64,000 nucleotides of DNA, taken from Actinocorallia sp. API 0066. GTDB lineage: Bacteria > Actinomycetota > Actinomycetes > Streptosporangiales > Streptosporangiaceae. A program made the translations under genes and the position numbers. Shown here piece after piece: positions 24,733 through 34,309 of this stretch; position 1 is the first letter of the stretch; each line of letters begins with the position of its first letter. Location: assembly GCF_020991275.1 (NCBI RefSeq), contig NZ_JAJLQY010000005.1:248001-312000 (forward strand). Direction: 5' to 3'. Under the pieces are notes generated by a model. The model made no database searches, was not told the DNA's origin, and saw only the letters and a program-made list of their open reading frames with translations.

Positions 24733-25883
24733 CGGGCGCGGAGGAGGTCGAGCTGCGCCGGGGGGCGCTGCGCGCCCTGTTGGCCAAACCGCTGCTCACC
24801 GCCGAGCATGACGCGGAGGCCCTGCTCAAGGTCCGGCGCTGCCAGCGGGAGCTGCGCGAGTGGCTCACCCGGGAGACGGGCTGGCGGCTGCACGTCGAGG
24901 CCGGGGTGGCGCGGCTGTTCAAGACGGTGTCCGCCACGTCCGACAGCACCCACCCGGCGCGCGGCCGGGCGCGCGAGCCGTTCGGGCGCCGTCGCTACGT
25001 CGTGCTCTGCCTCGCGCTGTCCGTGCTGGAGCGCGCCGACGCCCAGACGACGCTCGGCCGGCTGGCCGACGAGGTGCTGACCGCGGCCGCCGAACCCGAC
25101 CTCGACTTCTCCTTCCCGTTGGAGAGCCGCGCCGAGCGGACCGACCTCGTGGCCGTCGTCCGGCTGCTCATCGACTGGGGCGTGCTGCGCCGGGTCGCGG
25201 GAGAGGAGGAGTCCTACCTGTCGGCCTCCGGTGACGTGCTCTACGACGTCCGGCGGGAGGTGCTGTCGAGGCTGCTCACGGGGACTCGCGGCCCTTCGAC
25301 CGTCGAGGCGGCGACCCTGGACGAACGGCTCTCGGCGTTGGTGGCCGTACCCCTGCCCGACACCGACGACCTCCGCAACCAGGCCCTGCGCAGAGCGCTG
25401 ACCCGCAGGCTCCTGGACGAGCCCGTCGTCTACCACACGGACCTGACCGAGGCCGAACGGGCGTACCTGACCTCCCAGCGGCACGCGATCACGCGCCGCA
25501 TCGAGCAGGCGACCGGCCTGATCGCCGAGATCAGAGCCGAGGGCGTGGCCATGGTCGACCCGCACGACGAGCTCACCGACATCCGCATGCCCGAGCAGCG
25601 CACCGACGGCCATCTGACGCTTCTGGTCGCGGAGCACCTGGCCGAGCACGGCACCGTCCCGCTGGACGCCCTGCACGCCTTCGTGCGCGCGGCCGCCCGA
25701 GCCCACCAGACGTACTGGCGCAAGGGCGTCACCGAGCCGGGCGCCGAGACCGAGCTGCTCGCCGGTGTCCTGGACCGGCTGACCGCCCTGCGCCTCGCCG
25801 AGATCCGGGGCTCCTCGGTCGCGGCGCTGCCCGCGATCTCCCGCTACGCGCTCGCCGAACCGACGGTCAAGGAACCCCGATGA
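24729..25883 (+). CDS. jetB: Wadjet subunit JetB (DUF2398 / TIGR02678 type)
   Basis: 384 residues from GTG 24729. Family-typical opening ALLAKPLLTAEHDAEAL ... REWLTRETGWRLHVEAG..RLFK, then RRYVVLCLALSVLERADAQTTLGRLADEV (in parts), and the later wing region LVAVVRLLIDWGVLRRVAGEE. It is the KITE-like partner that bridges JetA and the SMC-like JetC (known family role). It overlaps jetA and jetC by 4 nt each. Confidence 0.88.
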   Translation: MTGAEEVELRRGALRALLAKPLLTAEHDAEALLKVRRCQRELREWLTRETGWRLHVEAGVARLFKTVSATSDSTHPARGRAREPFGRRRYVVLCLALSVLERADAQTTLGRLADEVLTAAAEPDLDFSFPLESRAERTDLVAVVRLLIDWGVLRRVAGEEESYLSASGDVLYDVRREVLSRLLTGTRGPSTVEAATLDERLSALVAVPLPDTDDLRNQALRRALTRRLLDEPVVYHTDLTEAERAYLTSQRHAITRRIEQATGLIAEIRAEGVAMVDPHDELTDIRMPEQRTDGHLTLLVAEHLAEHGTVPLDALHAFVRAAARAHQTYWRKGVTEPGAETELLAGVLDRLTALRLAEIRGSSVAALPAISRYALAEPTVKEPR

Positions 25884-28800
25884 CGCTCCCGAGCCCCGAC
25901 TCCGAGCGCTGGAAGCCGCTGCGCGCCGGGCTCGTGGACATGTTCTACTACGACGCCGAGGAGTTCCACTTCCACGACGGCAGGCTGTTGCTGCGCGGCA
26001 ACAACGGCACCGGCAAGTCCAAGGTGCTCGCGTTGACGCTGCCGTTCCTGCTCGACGGAGAGCTGTCACCGCACCGCGTCGAACCCGACGGGGACCGGCA
26101 GAAGCGGATGGAGTGGAACCTTCTGCTCGGCGGCAGGCATCCGCATCCCGAACGGACCGGTTACACGTGGCTGGAGTTCGGCCGCCGCACCTCGGAGGGC
26201 GGCTTCGAGTACCGGACGATCGGCTGTGGCCTCAAGGCCGTCAAGGACCGCGGGATCACCAAGCACTGGTTCTTCGTCACGGGCGAGCGCGTCGGTGCGG
26301 GCGTCGCCCTGGTGTCCGGCTCGGGCGTCACCGTCACGCGGGAGAAGCTTCGCGACGCCCTTGAGGGACGGGGAACCGTCTACGACAGGGCCCTCGACTA
26401 CCGCAGGGCCGTGGACGCCGCGCTGTTCGGCCTGGGCGAGCACCGCTACGACGCGCTGGTGAACCTGTTGATCCAGATCCGTCAGCCGCAGCTGTCGAAG
26501 AAGCCGGACGAGAAGCTGCTGTCCCGTGCCCTCACCGAGGCTCTTCCGCCGCTCAGCACGGCCCTGGTCGGGACGGTCGCCGAAGCGTTCCGCGGTCTGG
26601 ACGAGGAGCGCGACGCGCTGCGCGCCCTAGAGGAGGCGAGCCAGGCCGCCAGCGGATTCCTCCGGCACTACCAGGGCTACGCGGCGATCGCCGCGAAACG
26701 CAAGGCCGGCGAACTCCGGATCGCGCACAGCCGCTACGAGCATCTCGGCCGTGATCTCATCGAGGCCGAGCAGCGCTTGGCGTCCGCCCGCCAGGACATC
26801 GCCGAGGCTGAGGAGAAGCTGAAGACCCTGGCTGACGAGCGCGTCAAGCTGGAGGCGCGCCAGACCGCCCTCAGGCAGAGCCCCGAGATGCGCGACGCGC
26901 AGCGGCTCAAGGAGACCGGAGAGGAGGCCCGGCGGCTCGTCCGATTCGCCCAGGACCGGACGAAGGACGCGACCGATCACGCCCGCCACGCCGACCGGGC
27001 CGAAGGCAAGGCCCGTGAACTGGACCGCCGGTCCGCGCGGGCCGAAGCGGACCTGTCGGCGGCGTTCTCCGCCGCGCTGGAAGCCGCGGAACTCAGCGGG
27101 TGCGCGGACCGGCATCGCGAAGCCGTCGCGGGTTGGGAGAGCGATCCGACCGCCGTCCGACGGGCCGTCGAGGACGTCGCCGCGAACCGCGAGCATGCCG
27201 TCGCGGAGTTGGAGCGCCTGTTCGCCGACGCCGCGCGAGCCCGCGCGCGCTGGGAGAACGCCCGTGGCGAGGTCGAGCGGCTCACCGGGGAACTACAGCG
27301 GGCCGCCGAGCGCATCGCGCTGGCCGAAGAGCGGGTGAGCGTCGAGATCGGGGTGCTCACCGCTGACTATCTCGCCTACCTCGCCGGACTCGTCGAGCTG
27401 CGCGTCCCCGACTCCGATGGCGTCCTCGCGGCGCTGGAGTCCTGGTCGGGCACCGCCTCCGGCGTCAATCCGGCAGCCTCCCTCGTCCACGACGCGGCCC
27501 GTGACGCCACAGCCGCCCTCGCCCGTGCCGACGGCGACCTTCAGCGTGCGCAAGCCGAGCACCGTGGCCGCGCCGACACGCTTCGCGCTGAGATCGCGCG
27601 CCTGGAATCCGGCGTCACCGCCGTCCCCCCGGTCCCCCACTTCCGGGACGGCGGCGCGCGGGACGGCAGGCCGGGGGCGCCGCTGTGGAAGGCGGTGGAG
27701 TTCGCCGAAGCACTCTCGCCCGAGCACCGGGCGGGACTTGAGGCCGCGCTGGAGGCGTCCGGGCTACTCGACGGTTGGATCACGCCGGACGGCGGGCTCC
27801 TCGACGCCGAGGACTCGTTCCTGCTGACCGGCTCCGCCATCTCCGGACCAAGCTGCGCCGACGTTCTCATGCCTTCCGCCGACCGCGCCGACCCGGCCGT
27901 CGCTCCCCTCACCGACACGGTGATCGCGGAGGTTCTGGGGCGGATCGGGCTGGGGCCTGGCGGCACCACCTGGGTGTCGGTGGACGGCACGTGGGCCAAC
28001 GGGCCGCTCGGGGGCCGTTGGCGCAAGGAGAACGCCGTATACGTCGGGCAAGGAGCCCGCGAAGCCGCCCGGCGGGAACGGCTCGCCGCCGCACGCGCCG
28101 AACTGGCCGTACTCGAAGCCGCCCTGGAAGGGCTCGCCGCCGAACGCGCGAGGCTGGCCGCGCGCCAGTCACGACTCACCGACGAGCACCGCGGGATTCC
28201 CCCGGACACGCCGCTGCGCGAGGCACACCTTCGGCTCGCCGGCGAGCACCGCGGCAAACGCGACCTCGACCAGGCCCACGCGACGGCCGCGGGCGTCGCC
28301 GAGCGGCGGCGCGGGGAGGCCGACGCCGCGCGCGTCCGTGCCACGGAGTTCGCCCTGGACGTCGGACTGCCCGAAGAACCGGCGAGCCTTCCCGCGGTGA
28401 AGACCGCGCTCGCCGACTACCGGCTCGCCCTGGCCCCGCTCTGGCCGATGATCACCGCCGTGCTCGACGCGCGCACCACCGTCAAGGAGGCCGCCGCGGA
28501 GCTGGCGGAACTGCGCGAGCGGGCGGCCGAGGCCGCCTTCGGCGCCGAGGAGGCGCGCGCCGCCGCCACCACCGCGGACGAGACCTACCGCGCGCTCGTC
28601 GAGACCGCCGGAGCCGGGGTCGAGGAACTCTTCCGCGGTCTGCGCGCCGTCGAACAGGCCATCGCCGAACGCGCCTCCTCCGAACGCGACGTCCGCGGGC
28701 TCCAGGAGAAAGCCCTGCTCGCCCGGGGCACGGCCGAGGGCAGCCGGGAAACCCTCCAGGGTCAGATCCGGCAGGCCGTCGAGACCCGGGACCGGGCCGT

Positions 28801-29965
28801 CACCGCCTTCCGAGCCTTCGCCGGCACCGGAATTCTCGCCCTCGCCCTGCCGGGAGCCGAGATCCCCGATGCCGCCGAGCCCTGGTCGCCGACCGCCGCC
28901 GTCCAGCTCGCGCGGGCGACCAACGCCGCGCTGGAGTCCGTCGCCGACGACGACGGGCCCTGGGACCGCGCCCAGAAACGGGTAGCCGAGGAGCACAAGA
29001 TCCTCTCCGACACGATGTCGCGGCACGGCCACTCGGTCGGCCTGACCCTGCGCGACGGGATCATGCTCGTTGACGTCGTGTTCCACGGCAGGACCCGCGA
29101 CATCCCCGAACTCGCCGCCGCCCTCGCGGAGGAGAAGGACCACCGGGCCACGCTGCTGTCGGCCAGGGAACGCGAGATCCTGGAGAACCACCTCCTCAAC
29201 GAGGTCGCCGGGACGCTCCATGAACTGATCCTCGCCGGTGAGGAGGAGGTCGCCGCGATGAACGGCGAACTCAACGCCCGTCCCACCTCCACCGGCATGA
29301 CCTTGCGGCTGATCTGGCGTCCCGCGAAGAAGGCTCCCGAAGGGCTCGACCGGGTGCGCGCGAAGCTCCGCCAGACGATCGACGCCTGGACCGAGGAGGA
29401 CCGTACCTCCGTCGGCGCCTTCCTCCAGGACCAGATCGCCCGGGAGCACACGGAGAACCCGTCGGCGGGCTGGACCGAACAGCTCACCCGGGCCCTGGAC
29501 TACCGGTCGTGGCACGAGTTCGCGATCCAGCGCCTCCAGGACGGACAGTGGCGCGCCGCGACCGGCCCGGCCTCCGGGGGCGAGCGGGTCCTCGCCGCGT
29601 CCGTGCCGCTCTTCGCCGCCGCCTCGGCCTACTACAAATCCGCGGGCAACCCGCACGCGCCGCGCCTCGTCGCCCTCGACGAGGCGTTCGCGGGCGTTGA
29701 CGACGACTCCCGCGCCAAATGCCTCGGGCTGCTCGCCACCTTCGACATGGACGTCGTCATGACCAGCGAACGTGAATGGGGCTGCTACCCGCAGGTGCCG
29801 GGGCTGGCCATCTGCCAGCTCTCCCGCCGCGACGGCATCGACGCCGTCCTCGTCACCCCCTGGCGGTGGGACGGCCGCGAGCGCACCCGGGCGCCGCGAC
29901 CTGACGCGTTCCGCCTCCCCGAACCGTCGGAACCGGTGGCTTCGGAGGAGACGCTCTTCTCATGA
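25880..29965 (+). CDS. jetC: Wadjet SMC-like ATPase JetC (TIGR02680 type)
   Basis: 1361 residues. Walker A RGNNGTGKSKVLAL (39-52) after the start WKPLRAGLVDMFYYDAEEF; two long coiled-coil arms (about 250-560 and 720-1080, e.g. RDLIEAEQRLASARQDIAEA); a hinge-like segment between them (FAEALSPEHRAGLEAALEAS, VNGPLGGRW-type region); ABC signature ASGGERVLAASV (about 1229) and Walker B RLVALDEAFAGVD (about 1262). It is the MukB/SMC-like loop-extruding motor of Wadjet. It overlaps both neighbours by 4 nt (ATGA). Confidence 0.92.
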   Translation: MTLPSPDSERWKPLRAGLVDMFYYDAEEFHFHDGRLLLRGNNGTGKSKVLALTLPFLLDGELSPHRVEPDGDRQKRMEWNLLLGGRHPHPERTGYTWLEFGRRTSEGGFEYRTIGCGLKAVKDRGITKHWFFVTGERVGAGVALVSGSGVTVTREKLRDALEGRGTVYDRALDYRRAVDAALFGLGEHRYDALVNLLIQIRQPQLSKKPDEKLLSRALTEALPPLSTALVGTVAEAFRGLDEERDALRALEEASQAASGFLRHYQGYAAIAAKRKAGELRIAHSRYEHLGRDLIEAEQRLASARQDIAEAEEKLKTLADERVKLEARQTALRQSPEMRDAQRLKETGEEARRLVRFAQDRTKDATDHARHADRAEGKARELDRRSARAEADLSAAFSAALEAAELSGCADRHREAVAGWESDPTAVRRAVEDVAANREHAVAELERLFADAARARARWENARGEVERLTGELQRAAERIALAEERVSVEIGVLTADYLAYLAGLVELRVPDSDGVLAALESWSGTASGVNPAASLVHDAARDATAALARADGDLQRAQAEHRGRADTLRAEIARLESGVTAVPPVPHFRDGGARDGRPGAPLWKAVEFAEALSPEHRAGLEAALEASGLLDGWITPDGGLLDAEDSFLLTGSAISGPSCADVLMPSADRADPAVAPLTDTVIAEVLGRIGLGPGGTTWVSVDGTWANGPLGGRWRKENAVYVGQGAREAARRERLAAARAELAVLEAALEGLAAERARLAARQSRLTDEHRGIPPDTPLREAHLRLAGEHRGKRDLDQAHATAAGVAERRRGEADAARVRATEFALDVGLPEEPASLPAVKTALADYRLALAPLWPMITAVLDARTTVKEAAAELAELRERAAEAAFGAEEARAAATTADETYRALVETAGAGVEELFRGLRAVEQAIAERASSERDVRGLQEKALLARGTAEGSRETLQGQIRQAVETRDRAVTAFRAFAGTGILALALPGAEIPDAAEPWSPTAAVQLARATNAALESVADDDGPWDRAQKRVAEEHKILSDTMSRHGHSVGLTLRDGIMLVDVVFHGRTRDIPELAAALAEEKDHRATLLSAREREILENHLLNEVAGTLHELILAGEEEVAAMNGELNARPTSTGMTLRLIWRPAKKAPEGLDRVRAKLRQTIDAWTEEDRTSVGAFLQDQIAREHTENPSAGWTEQLTRALDYRSWHEFAIQRLQDGQWRAATGPASGGERVLAASVPLFAAASAYYKSAGNPHAPRLVALDEAFAGVDDDSRAKCLGLLATFDMDVVMTSEREWGCYPQVPGLAICQLSRRDGIDAVLVTPWRWDGRERTRAPRPDAFRLPEPSEPVASEETLFS

Positions 29966-31227
29966 CCGGCGCGACGACGGGATCGGCCGAGGATCGGCTT
30001 CGCCGCCTGATCGGGGGTCCGGATCTCGCCTGGCTGATCGACCGGGCGCGGCGCCGCCTCGCCCGGGGCACCGCGCTGACCGGCGCCGTCACCCTGTCCG
30101 AGCCCACACAAAGCCAGCGTCGCGCGCTGGCGGCGCTGCTGGGTCGCAGACCCGCCACGGGAGCGACCCTGACCGTCGATCTCGGTGACGTCGACAAGCT
30201 GCTCCACGCCACGGGGCACGGAGGGCTCGCCGTGGCCGTCACCGTGCTCACCGGGCCTGTCGACTCCCTCGCCGAGCGGCGCCGTGCCACCGAGACCGCC
30301 TGGCGGGACGCCTACCTGCCGCTCGACACTGTCGTCGCGGACCGGCCGGAACTCCACGACTGGCGGTCGTGGCTGGACACCACCGGCCTGATCCGCCGCC
30401 TGGCCCCCGCACCGGCCGACGCGGCTCCCCTCGTCGCGCGGCTCGCCGCTGTGCTCGATCGCCTGCCCTCCCTGTCGGTGCCGCTTGGCCGCCTCGCTGC
30501 GGAGACCTGCGGGGACGCGCACGCGCTCGACGACGGGCGGCCGCTCGGCACGCTCGCGCTGTCGGCCGCCCGCGCGCTGGCCGGAGCCCCGTTCGCCGCC
30601 GAACCGTCCGCCGAGGCCCGCCGCGCGACGTGGGCGGCCGTGGGTGTGCACCTTGACGAGCTGTCTTCCACCGTCCTGGTCCTCGGACTCACAGGTGATC
30701 CCACCACCCCTCTGGGGGCTGTCTTGCACGCCCAGAAGGCCGCGGGCCAACCTTCCTGCCTCACCCTTCGTCAGCTCCGCGATCATGTCGGCCCCCTCCG
30801 GGCCGCGGCCGTGCACGTGTGTGAGAACCCCGTGGTCGTCGCCGCGGCGGCCGACGAGCTCGGCTCCGGCTGCCCGCCTCTCGTCTGCGTCGGTGGACGC
30901 CCCTCATCGGCTGTCTGGCGTCTCCTCGCGCTTCTCTCCGACGGCGGCGCGAGCTTCCGCTACCACGGCGACTTCGATTGGGGAGGGGTCTCCATCGCGA
31001 GCGCGGTCCACGCGCGTGTGCGCTTCGTCCCCTGGCGCTACTCCACCGAGGACTACCTCGCCGCCCCGTCCGGCGGCCCGCTGACCGGTCGGCCGCAGCC
31101 CACTCCCTGGTCCCCTTCTCTTGCCGCCGCGATGGCCCACCGCGCCGTCCGGATCGAGGAGGAACTCGTTCTCGACACCCTCCTCTCCGACCTCAGGGCC
31201 TACCATCACTCGACCGTGAACCCCTGA
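29962..31227 (+). CDS. jetD: Wadjet nuclease JetD (DUF2399 / TIGR02679 type)
   Basis: 421 residues. The C-terminal TOPRIM-like domain has ENPVVVAAAADELG (catalytic-Glu strand, about 288) and FRYHGDFDWGGVSIA (DxD, about 333-347). The N-terminal domain (LAWLIDRARRRLARGTALTG ...) matches the DUF3323/DUF2399 arrangement. JetD resembles topoisomerase VI A subunits and cleaves the plasmid DNA. It stops 18 nt from the convergent NTPase gene; no terminator is seen in that gap. Confidence 0.9.
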   Translation: MTGATTGSAEDRLRRLIGGPDLAWLIDRARRRLARGTALTGAVTLSEPTQSQRRALAALLGRRPATGATLTVDLGDVDKLLHATGHGGLAVAVTVLTGPVDSLAERRRATETAWRDAYLPLDTVVADRPELHDWRSWLDTTGLIRRLAPAPADAAPLVARLAAVLDRLPSLSVPLGRLAAETCGDAHALDDGRPLGTLALSAARALAGAPFAAEPSAEARRATWAAVGVHLDELSSTVLVLGLTGDPTTPLGAVLHAQKAAGQPSCLTLRQLRDHVGPLRAAAVHVCENPVVVAAAADELGSGCPPLVCVGGRPSSAVWRLLALLSDGGASFRYHGDFDWGGVSIASAVHARVRFVPWRYSTEDYLAAPSGGPLTGRPQPTPWSPSLAAAMAHRAVRIEEELVLDTLLSDLRAYHHSTVNP

Positions 31228-31244
31228 CCGAGAAGCCACGACGG

Positions 31245-33866
31245 TCACCATCCGAGTGGCGGTAACGCGGGTGGGGGTTCTTCGCCGTGGGCCGGGGGTG
31301 GGTTGGCGGCGTTGTGCGGTTGGTTGATCTTGGTGTGGAGGGAATCCCTCAGGTGCTGTGCCACGGTGAGCGGCTGGTTGAAGACGTCGGGGAGGTCTTC
31401 GGCCAGCCGACCGAAGATCGCGGTGGCCTCGTCGGCGAACCTGAGAGCGTTCTCCAGGTCGCGGCCGTACGTGTCCCGTACTCCGGCGTTGACGGCCAGG
31501 ACCATGGCGAGGCCGGGTAGGTGGGCGGGGTCGGCTTCGGCCAGGGCGCGGCGGATCTGGAGGGCTTCGCGGGCGGCCTCCAGCGCGGCATCTCCATCCC
31601 CGGCCTCCGACAGCCGGGCACTGAGGTTGTTGAGGGATCTGGCCAGGTCGGGGAGGTAGGTGGCGGGCTCTTCGTCGGCCAGGGCGCGGCGGATCTGGAC
31701 GGCCTCGCGGGTGGCCTCCAGGGCGGCGTCCGCCTCTCCTGCTTCCGACAGCCAGTTGCCGAGGTTGTGGAGGGAAAGGGCGACGTCAGGCAGGTAGACG
31801 GCAGGCTCAGCCTCAGCCAAAGCCCGCCAGATCTGGACGGCCCTACGAGCGGCCTCCAACGCGGCACCCACCTCCCCTACCCCCGACAGGCGGTTGCCGA
31901 GATTGTTGAGCGACACGGCCAGATCGGGCAGGTGGACGGCAGGCTCAGCCTCAGCCAGTACCCGATAGATCCCGACCGCCTCACGAGCTGCCTCCAACGC
32001 AGCCCGGTTATCTCCCACCTCCGACAGGCGGTTGCCGAGATTGTTGAGCGACAGGGCGAGGTTAGGCAGGTAGACGGCGGCCTCAGCTTGGACCCGGCGG
32101 ATCTGGACGGCTTCACGGGCGGCCTCCAGCGCGGCGCGCCTGTCCCCGACGGCCGAGAGGCAGTTGCTGAGATTGTTGAGGGCGACGGCCAGGTCGGGGA
32201 GGTAGGTGGTGGGGTCGTCCTCGGCCAAGGTGCGGCAGAGTTGGACGGCTTCGCGGGCGGGATTCAGGGCGGCGCGGGTTTCTCCGGTGCCTGCGAGGCT
32301 GATGCTGAGGTTGTTGAGGCGGTGGGCGCGTTGGGCTGGGGTGGCGGTGGTGGGGAGGGTGGTGAGGAGGTGGTGGTTGAGGTCTCGGGTGGGGCGGAGG
32401 AGGTCGGTGCGGTGGATGGGGATGGCGTTGTCCAGGAGGGTGGCGACGTCGTGGGGAGCGTGGGTGATGACGGTTTGGATGAGGGTGGGGGTGAGCCATG
32501 ACTGGGGGATGGTGGGGGTGGTGGCTAGGAGGGTGAAGAGGTAGGTGCGGGTGGTGGGGTGGCGGTCGGCGGAGGCGGCTAGGACGGTGAGGGCCTGGCG
32601 GGCTTGGGGTGGGGTGGTGTGGTTGTTGGTGAGGAGGTCGGTGAGGAGGTCTCGGGGGCGGGGTGAGGAAAGGTGGGCGGCTACGAGGTCTTCGGCGAAG
32701 TGGTCGGGTTTGAGGGGTGGGAGGGCCTGGGCTGGTGGGGCTGGTTCGGGGTAGAGGCGGGCGTGGGTGGAGAGGAGTTGGTCGGCGGCGGTGGGGGTGG
32801 GGGCGAGTCTTGCGTTGATCAGCCAGGAGCGGGCCTGGGCGTGGTCGGGGGCGGGGCCGAAGAGGCTGGCCAGCATGACGGTGGTGGCCAGGATCTCGGG
32901 GCCCTGCTCGGTGGTGAGCCAGTAGCGCCGCTCGTGTTGGAGGAGGTAGCGGGACAGGTCGTCGCTGTCGGGGACGGGGTCGTCGGCCTCTACGGCGCAT
33001 ACGGCGGCCAGGGCGGCCATGTGCACAGTCAGCGGCGACAGGGGGTCCGTGCCGGGCGAAGGAGTCAGTAGCCCTGCGGGGAGTGGGACCTGGCGGGGAG
33101 GCGCGTCCAGGGCTTCTTGGAACGCGTGGGCGGCTTGGTGGAAAGCCTGGTGGAGGGCGTCGGGGCGGTCGGTGAGTCCTTCGAGGGGGATCGGGTCGGC
33201 CAGGTCCACCGGCAGGGCGCCGATGGCCGCTTCCACGTCGCTCCAGAATCCTTGCTGGGGGCGGGCCAGCAGCAGGAACCGGAGCTTCCCCGCGTCCGCG
33301 CCGTCGGTGGCGGTGCGGGTGTCGTGGCGGTGGACGAGTCCGGCGATCATGCGGGTGAGGGATTCCAGGGGCCAGCGGTCGGCGTAGTCGACGACGACCA
33401 GCGCGTCGCCGTCCTGCGGTTGGTCGGCCCGGTGCGTGGCGACGCCCTGGCCGGGTGCGGACAGGTCCCGTGCCTCCAGCACCTGCCATCCGTCGTCGTG
33501 GGCGAGCGTCGCGAACCGACCGGCGAGGCGGGTCTTGCCCGCGCCGCCGGGCCCGTACAGCAGCCGCACCGAGACCGGCTCATCGTCGGCGCACCAGGAC
33601 GCCAGCTCGCCCTGGATCGTCGGGCGCTCCCAGTAGGGGACCACCATCCGCCGTGTGTCCAGCAGGAACGACGGGGAACGCTGCGACCGTGGCACCCGTC
33701 GCGGCGTTGGCACGGGCGAGAGAAGGTCGAGCCGGTATGCGGCGTCGGTGTTCTCCACCACCACGGTGACCGGGCCGGACGCCGACCCGATCTGGATGTT
33801 GGAGCCCCCGACGTCGCCCGCCCACAGCCCGCCCGGGAACCCGCGTCGGCCCCGTCCCCCGGTCAC
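31245..33866 (-). CDS. NTPase-TPR receptor with an N-terminal amyloid-like signalling motif
   Basis: 873 residues from GTG 33866, which overlaps the stop of the upstream gene (GTGA). Residues 21-35 hold GSNIQIGSASGPVTV, shared in pattern with two copies in the upstream membrane protein. NTPase: Walker A YGPGGAGKTRL (104-114), Walker B ALVVVDYADRW (155-165), with a winged-helix-like stretch following. The C-terminal half (about 520-800) is at least six TPR-type repeats (e.g. SLNNLGNRLSEVGDNRAALE). This is the NLR/STAND plan: motif, nucleotide switch, sensor repeats. A longer ORF reading to 34337 was rejected because its extra part is an out-of-frame shadow of the membrane gene. Function as an immune receptor is inference. 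Confidence 0.8.
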   Translation of the reverse strand: MTGGRGRRGFPGGLWAGDVGGSNIQIGSASGPVTVVVENTDAAYRLDLLSPVPTPRRVPRSQRSPSFLLDTRRMVVPYWERPTIQGELASWCADDEPVSVRLLYGPGGAGKTRLAGRFATLAHDDGWQVLEARDLSAPGQGVATHRADQPQDGDALVVVDYADRWPLESLTRMIAGLVHRHDTRTATDGADAGKLRFLLLARPQQGFWSDVEAAIGALPVDLADPIPLEGLTDRPDALHQAFHQAAHAFQEALDAPPRQVPLPAGLLTPSPGTDPLSPLTVHMAALAAVCAVEADDPVPDSDDLSRYLLQHERRYWLTTEQGPEILATTVMLASLFGPAPDHAQARSWLINARLAPTPTAADQLLSTHARLYPEPAPPAQALPPLKPDHFAEDLVAAHLSSPRPRDLLTDLLTNNHTTPPQARQALTVLAASADRHPTTRTYLFTLLATTPTIPQSWLTPTLIQTVITHAPHDVATLLDNAIPIHRTDLLRPTRDLNHHLLTTLPTTATPAQRAHRLNNLSISLAGTGETRAALNPAREAVQLCRTLAEDDPTTYLPDLAVALNNLSNCLSAVGDRRAALEAAREAVQIRRVQAEAAVYLPNLALSLNNLGNRLSEVGDNRAALEAAREAVGIYRVLAEAEPAVHLPDLAVSLNNLGNRLSGVGEVGAALEAARRAVQIWRALAEAEPAVYLPDVALSLHNLGNWLSEAGEADAALEATREAVQIRRALADEEPATYLPDLARSLNNLSARLSEAGDGDAALEAAREALQIRRALAEADPAHLPGLAMVLAVNAGVRDTYGRDLENALRFADEATAIFGRLAEDLPDVFNQPLTVAQHLRDSLHTKINQPHNAANPPPAHGEEPPPALPPLGW
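31500..32330 (-). repeat. tandem TPR-coding repeats
   Basis: Direct repeats of about 138-141 nt, roughly six units, encoding the TPR region of the NTPase (each unit centred on LNNLGNRLSEVGD). High similarity between units at DNA level suggests recent duplication or ongoing variation in repeat number. Confidence 0.75.
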
Positions 33867-34309
33867 GCCGTCGGTCCCTCCGGCTCGATCTCCACGCCGC
33901 CGTCCACCGAACCCGCCTGCACGTTGCGGCCGCCCACGCGTCCCGCCGACTGGCCGCCGCCGTCCTCGGGGGCCTGAGCCGGGCTTCCGCCCTCCTGCGG
34001 CGGGCCGGGGACGGCTCGGGGCGGCCCTATCCGCAGGCCGCCGGTGACCGAACCGAACTGGTAGTTGTCTCCGGCCACCTCGCCCACCCGCTGCCCCGCC
34101 GACGTCGCGGAGCCGCGTCGCGCGCCGACGAACTCGACCGCCAAGAGGGTCAGGCTCACCAGGCCGACGAAGACCCCGATCACGCTCGCCCAGCGGTCGG
34201 CGTTCTCCAGCTTCACGGAGTGAAAGAACACCCCGAGACCGATAAGTCCCCCACCGACGAGCAGCCCGCCGACGGCCCACCACACACGAGATCTCCCCAT
34301 ACCCGGCAT
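33863..34309 (-). CDS. two-TM protein with two amyloid-like motifs, partner of the NTPase-TPR protein
   Basis: 148 residues. TM1 about 9-29 (WWAVGGLLVGGGLIGLGVFF), TM2 about 41-62 (ASVIGVFVGLVSLTLLAVEF), then a soluble tail with two motif copies: GDNYQFGSVTGGLRI (80-94) and GRNVQAGSVDGGVEI (127-141), separated by a Pro/Gly-rich linker. The third copy is at the N terminus of the NTPase gene that overlaps it by 4 nt. The G-x-N-x-Q-x-G-S core resembles RHIM-like and other bacterial amyloid signalling motifs. I infer a membrane effector gated through motif contact with the receptor. ATG 34309 or 34300 could be the start. Confidence 0.7.
   Translation of the reverse strand: MPGMGRSRVWWAVGGLLVGGGLIGLGVFFHSVKLENADRWASVIGVFVGLVSLTLLAVEFVGARRGSATSAGQRVGEVAGDNYQFGSVTGGLRIGPPRAVPGPPQEGGSPAQAPEDGGGQSAGRVGGRNVQAGSVDGGVEIEPEGPTA

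Noticed and set aside
31500-32330. CRISPR-like array
   Set aside because: Units are about 140 nt, protein-coding and continuous with the NTPase frame. No CRISPR array was seen anywhere.
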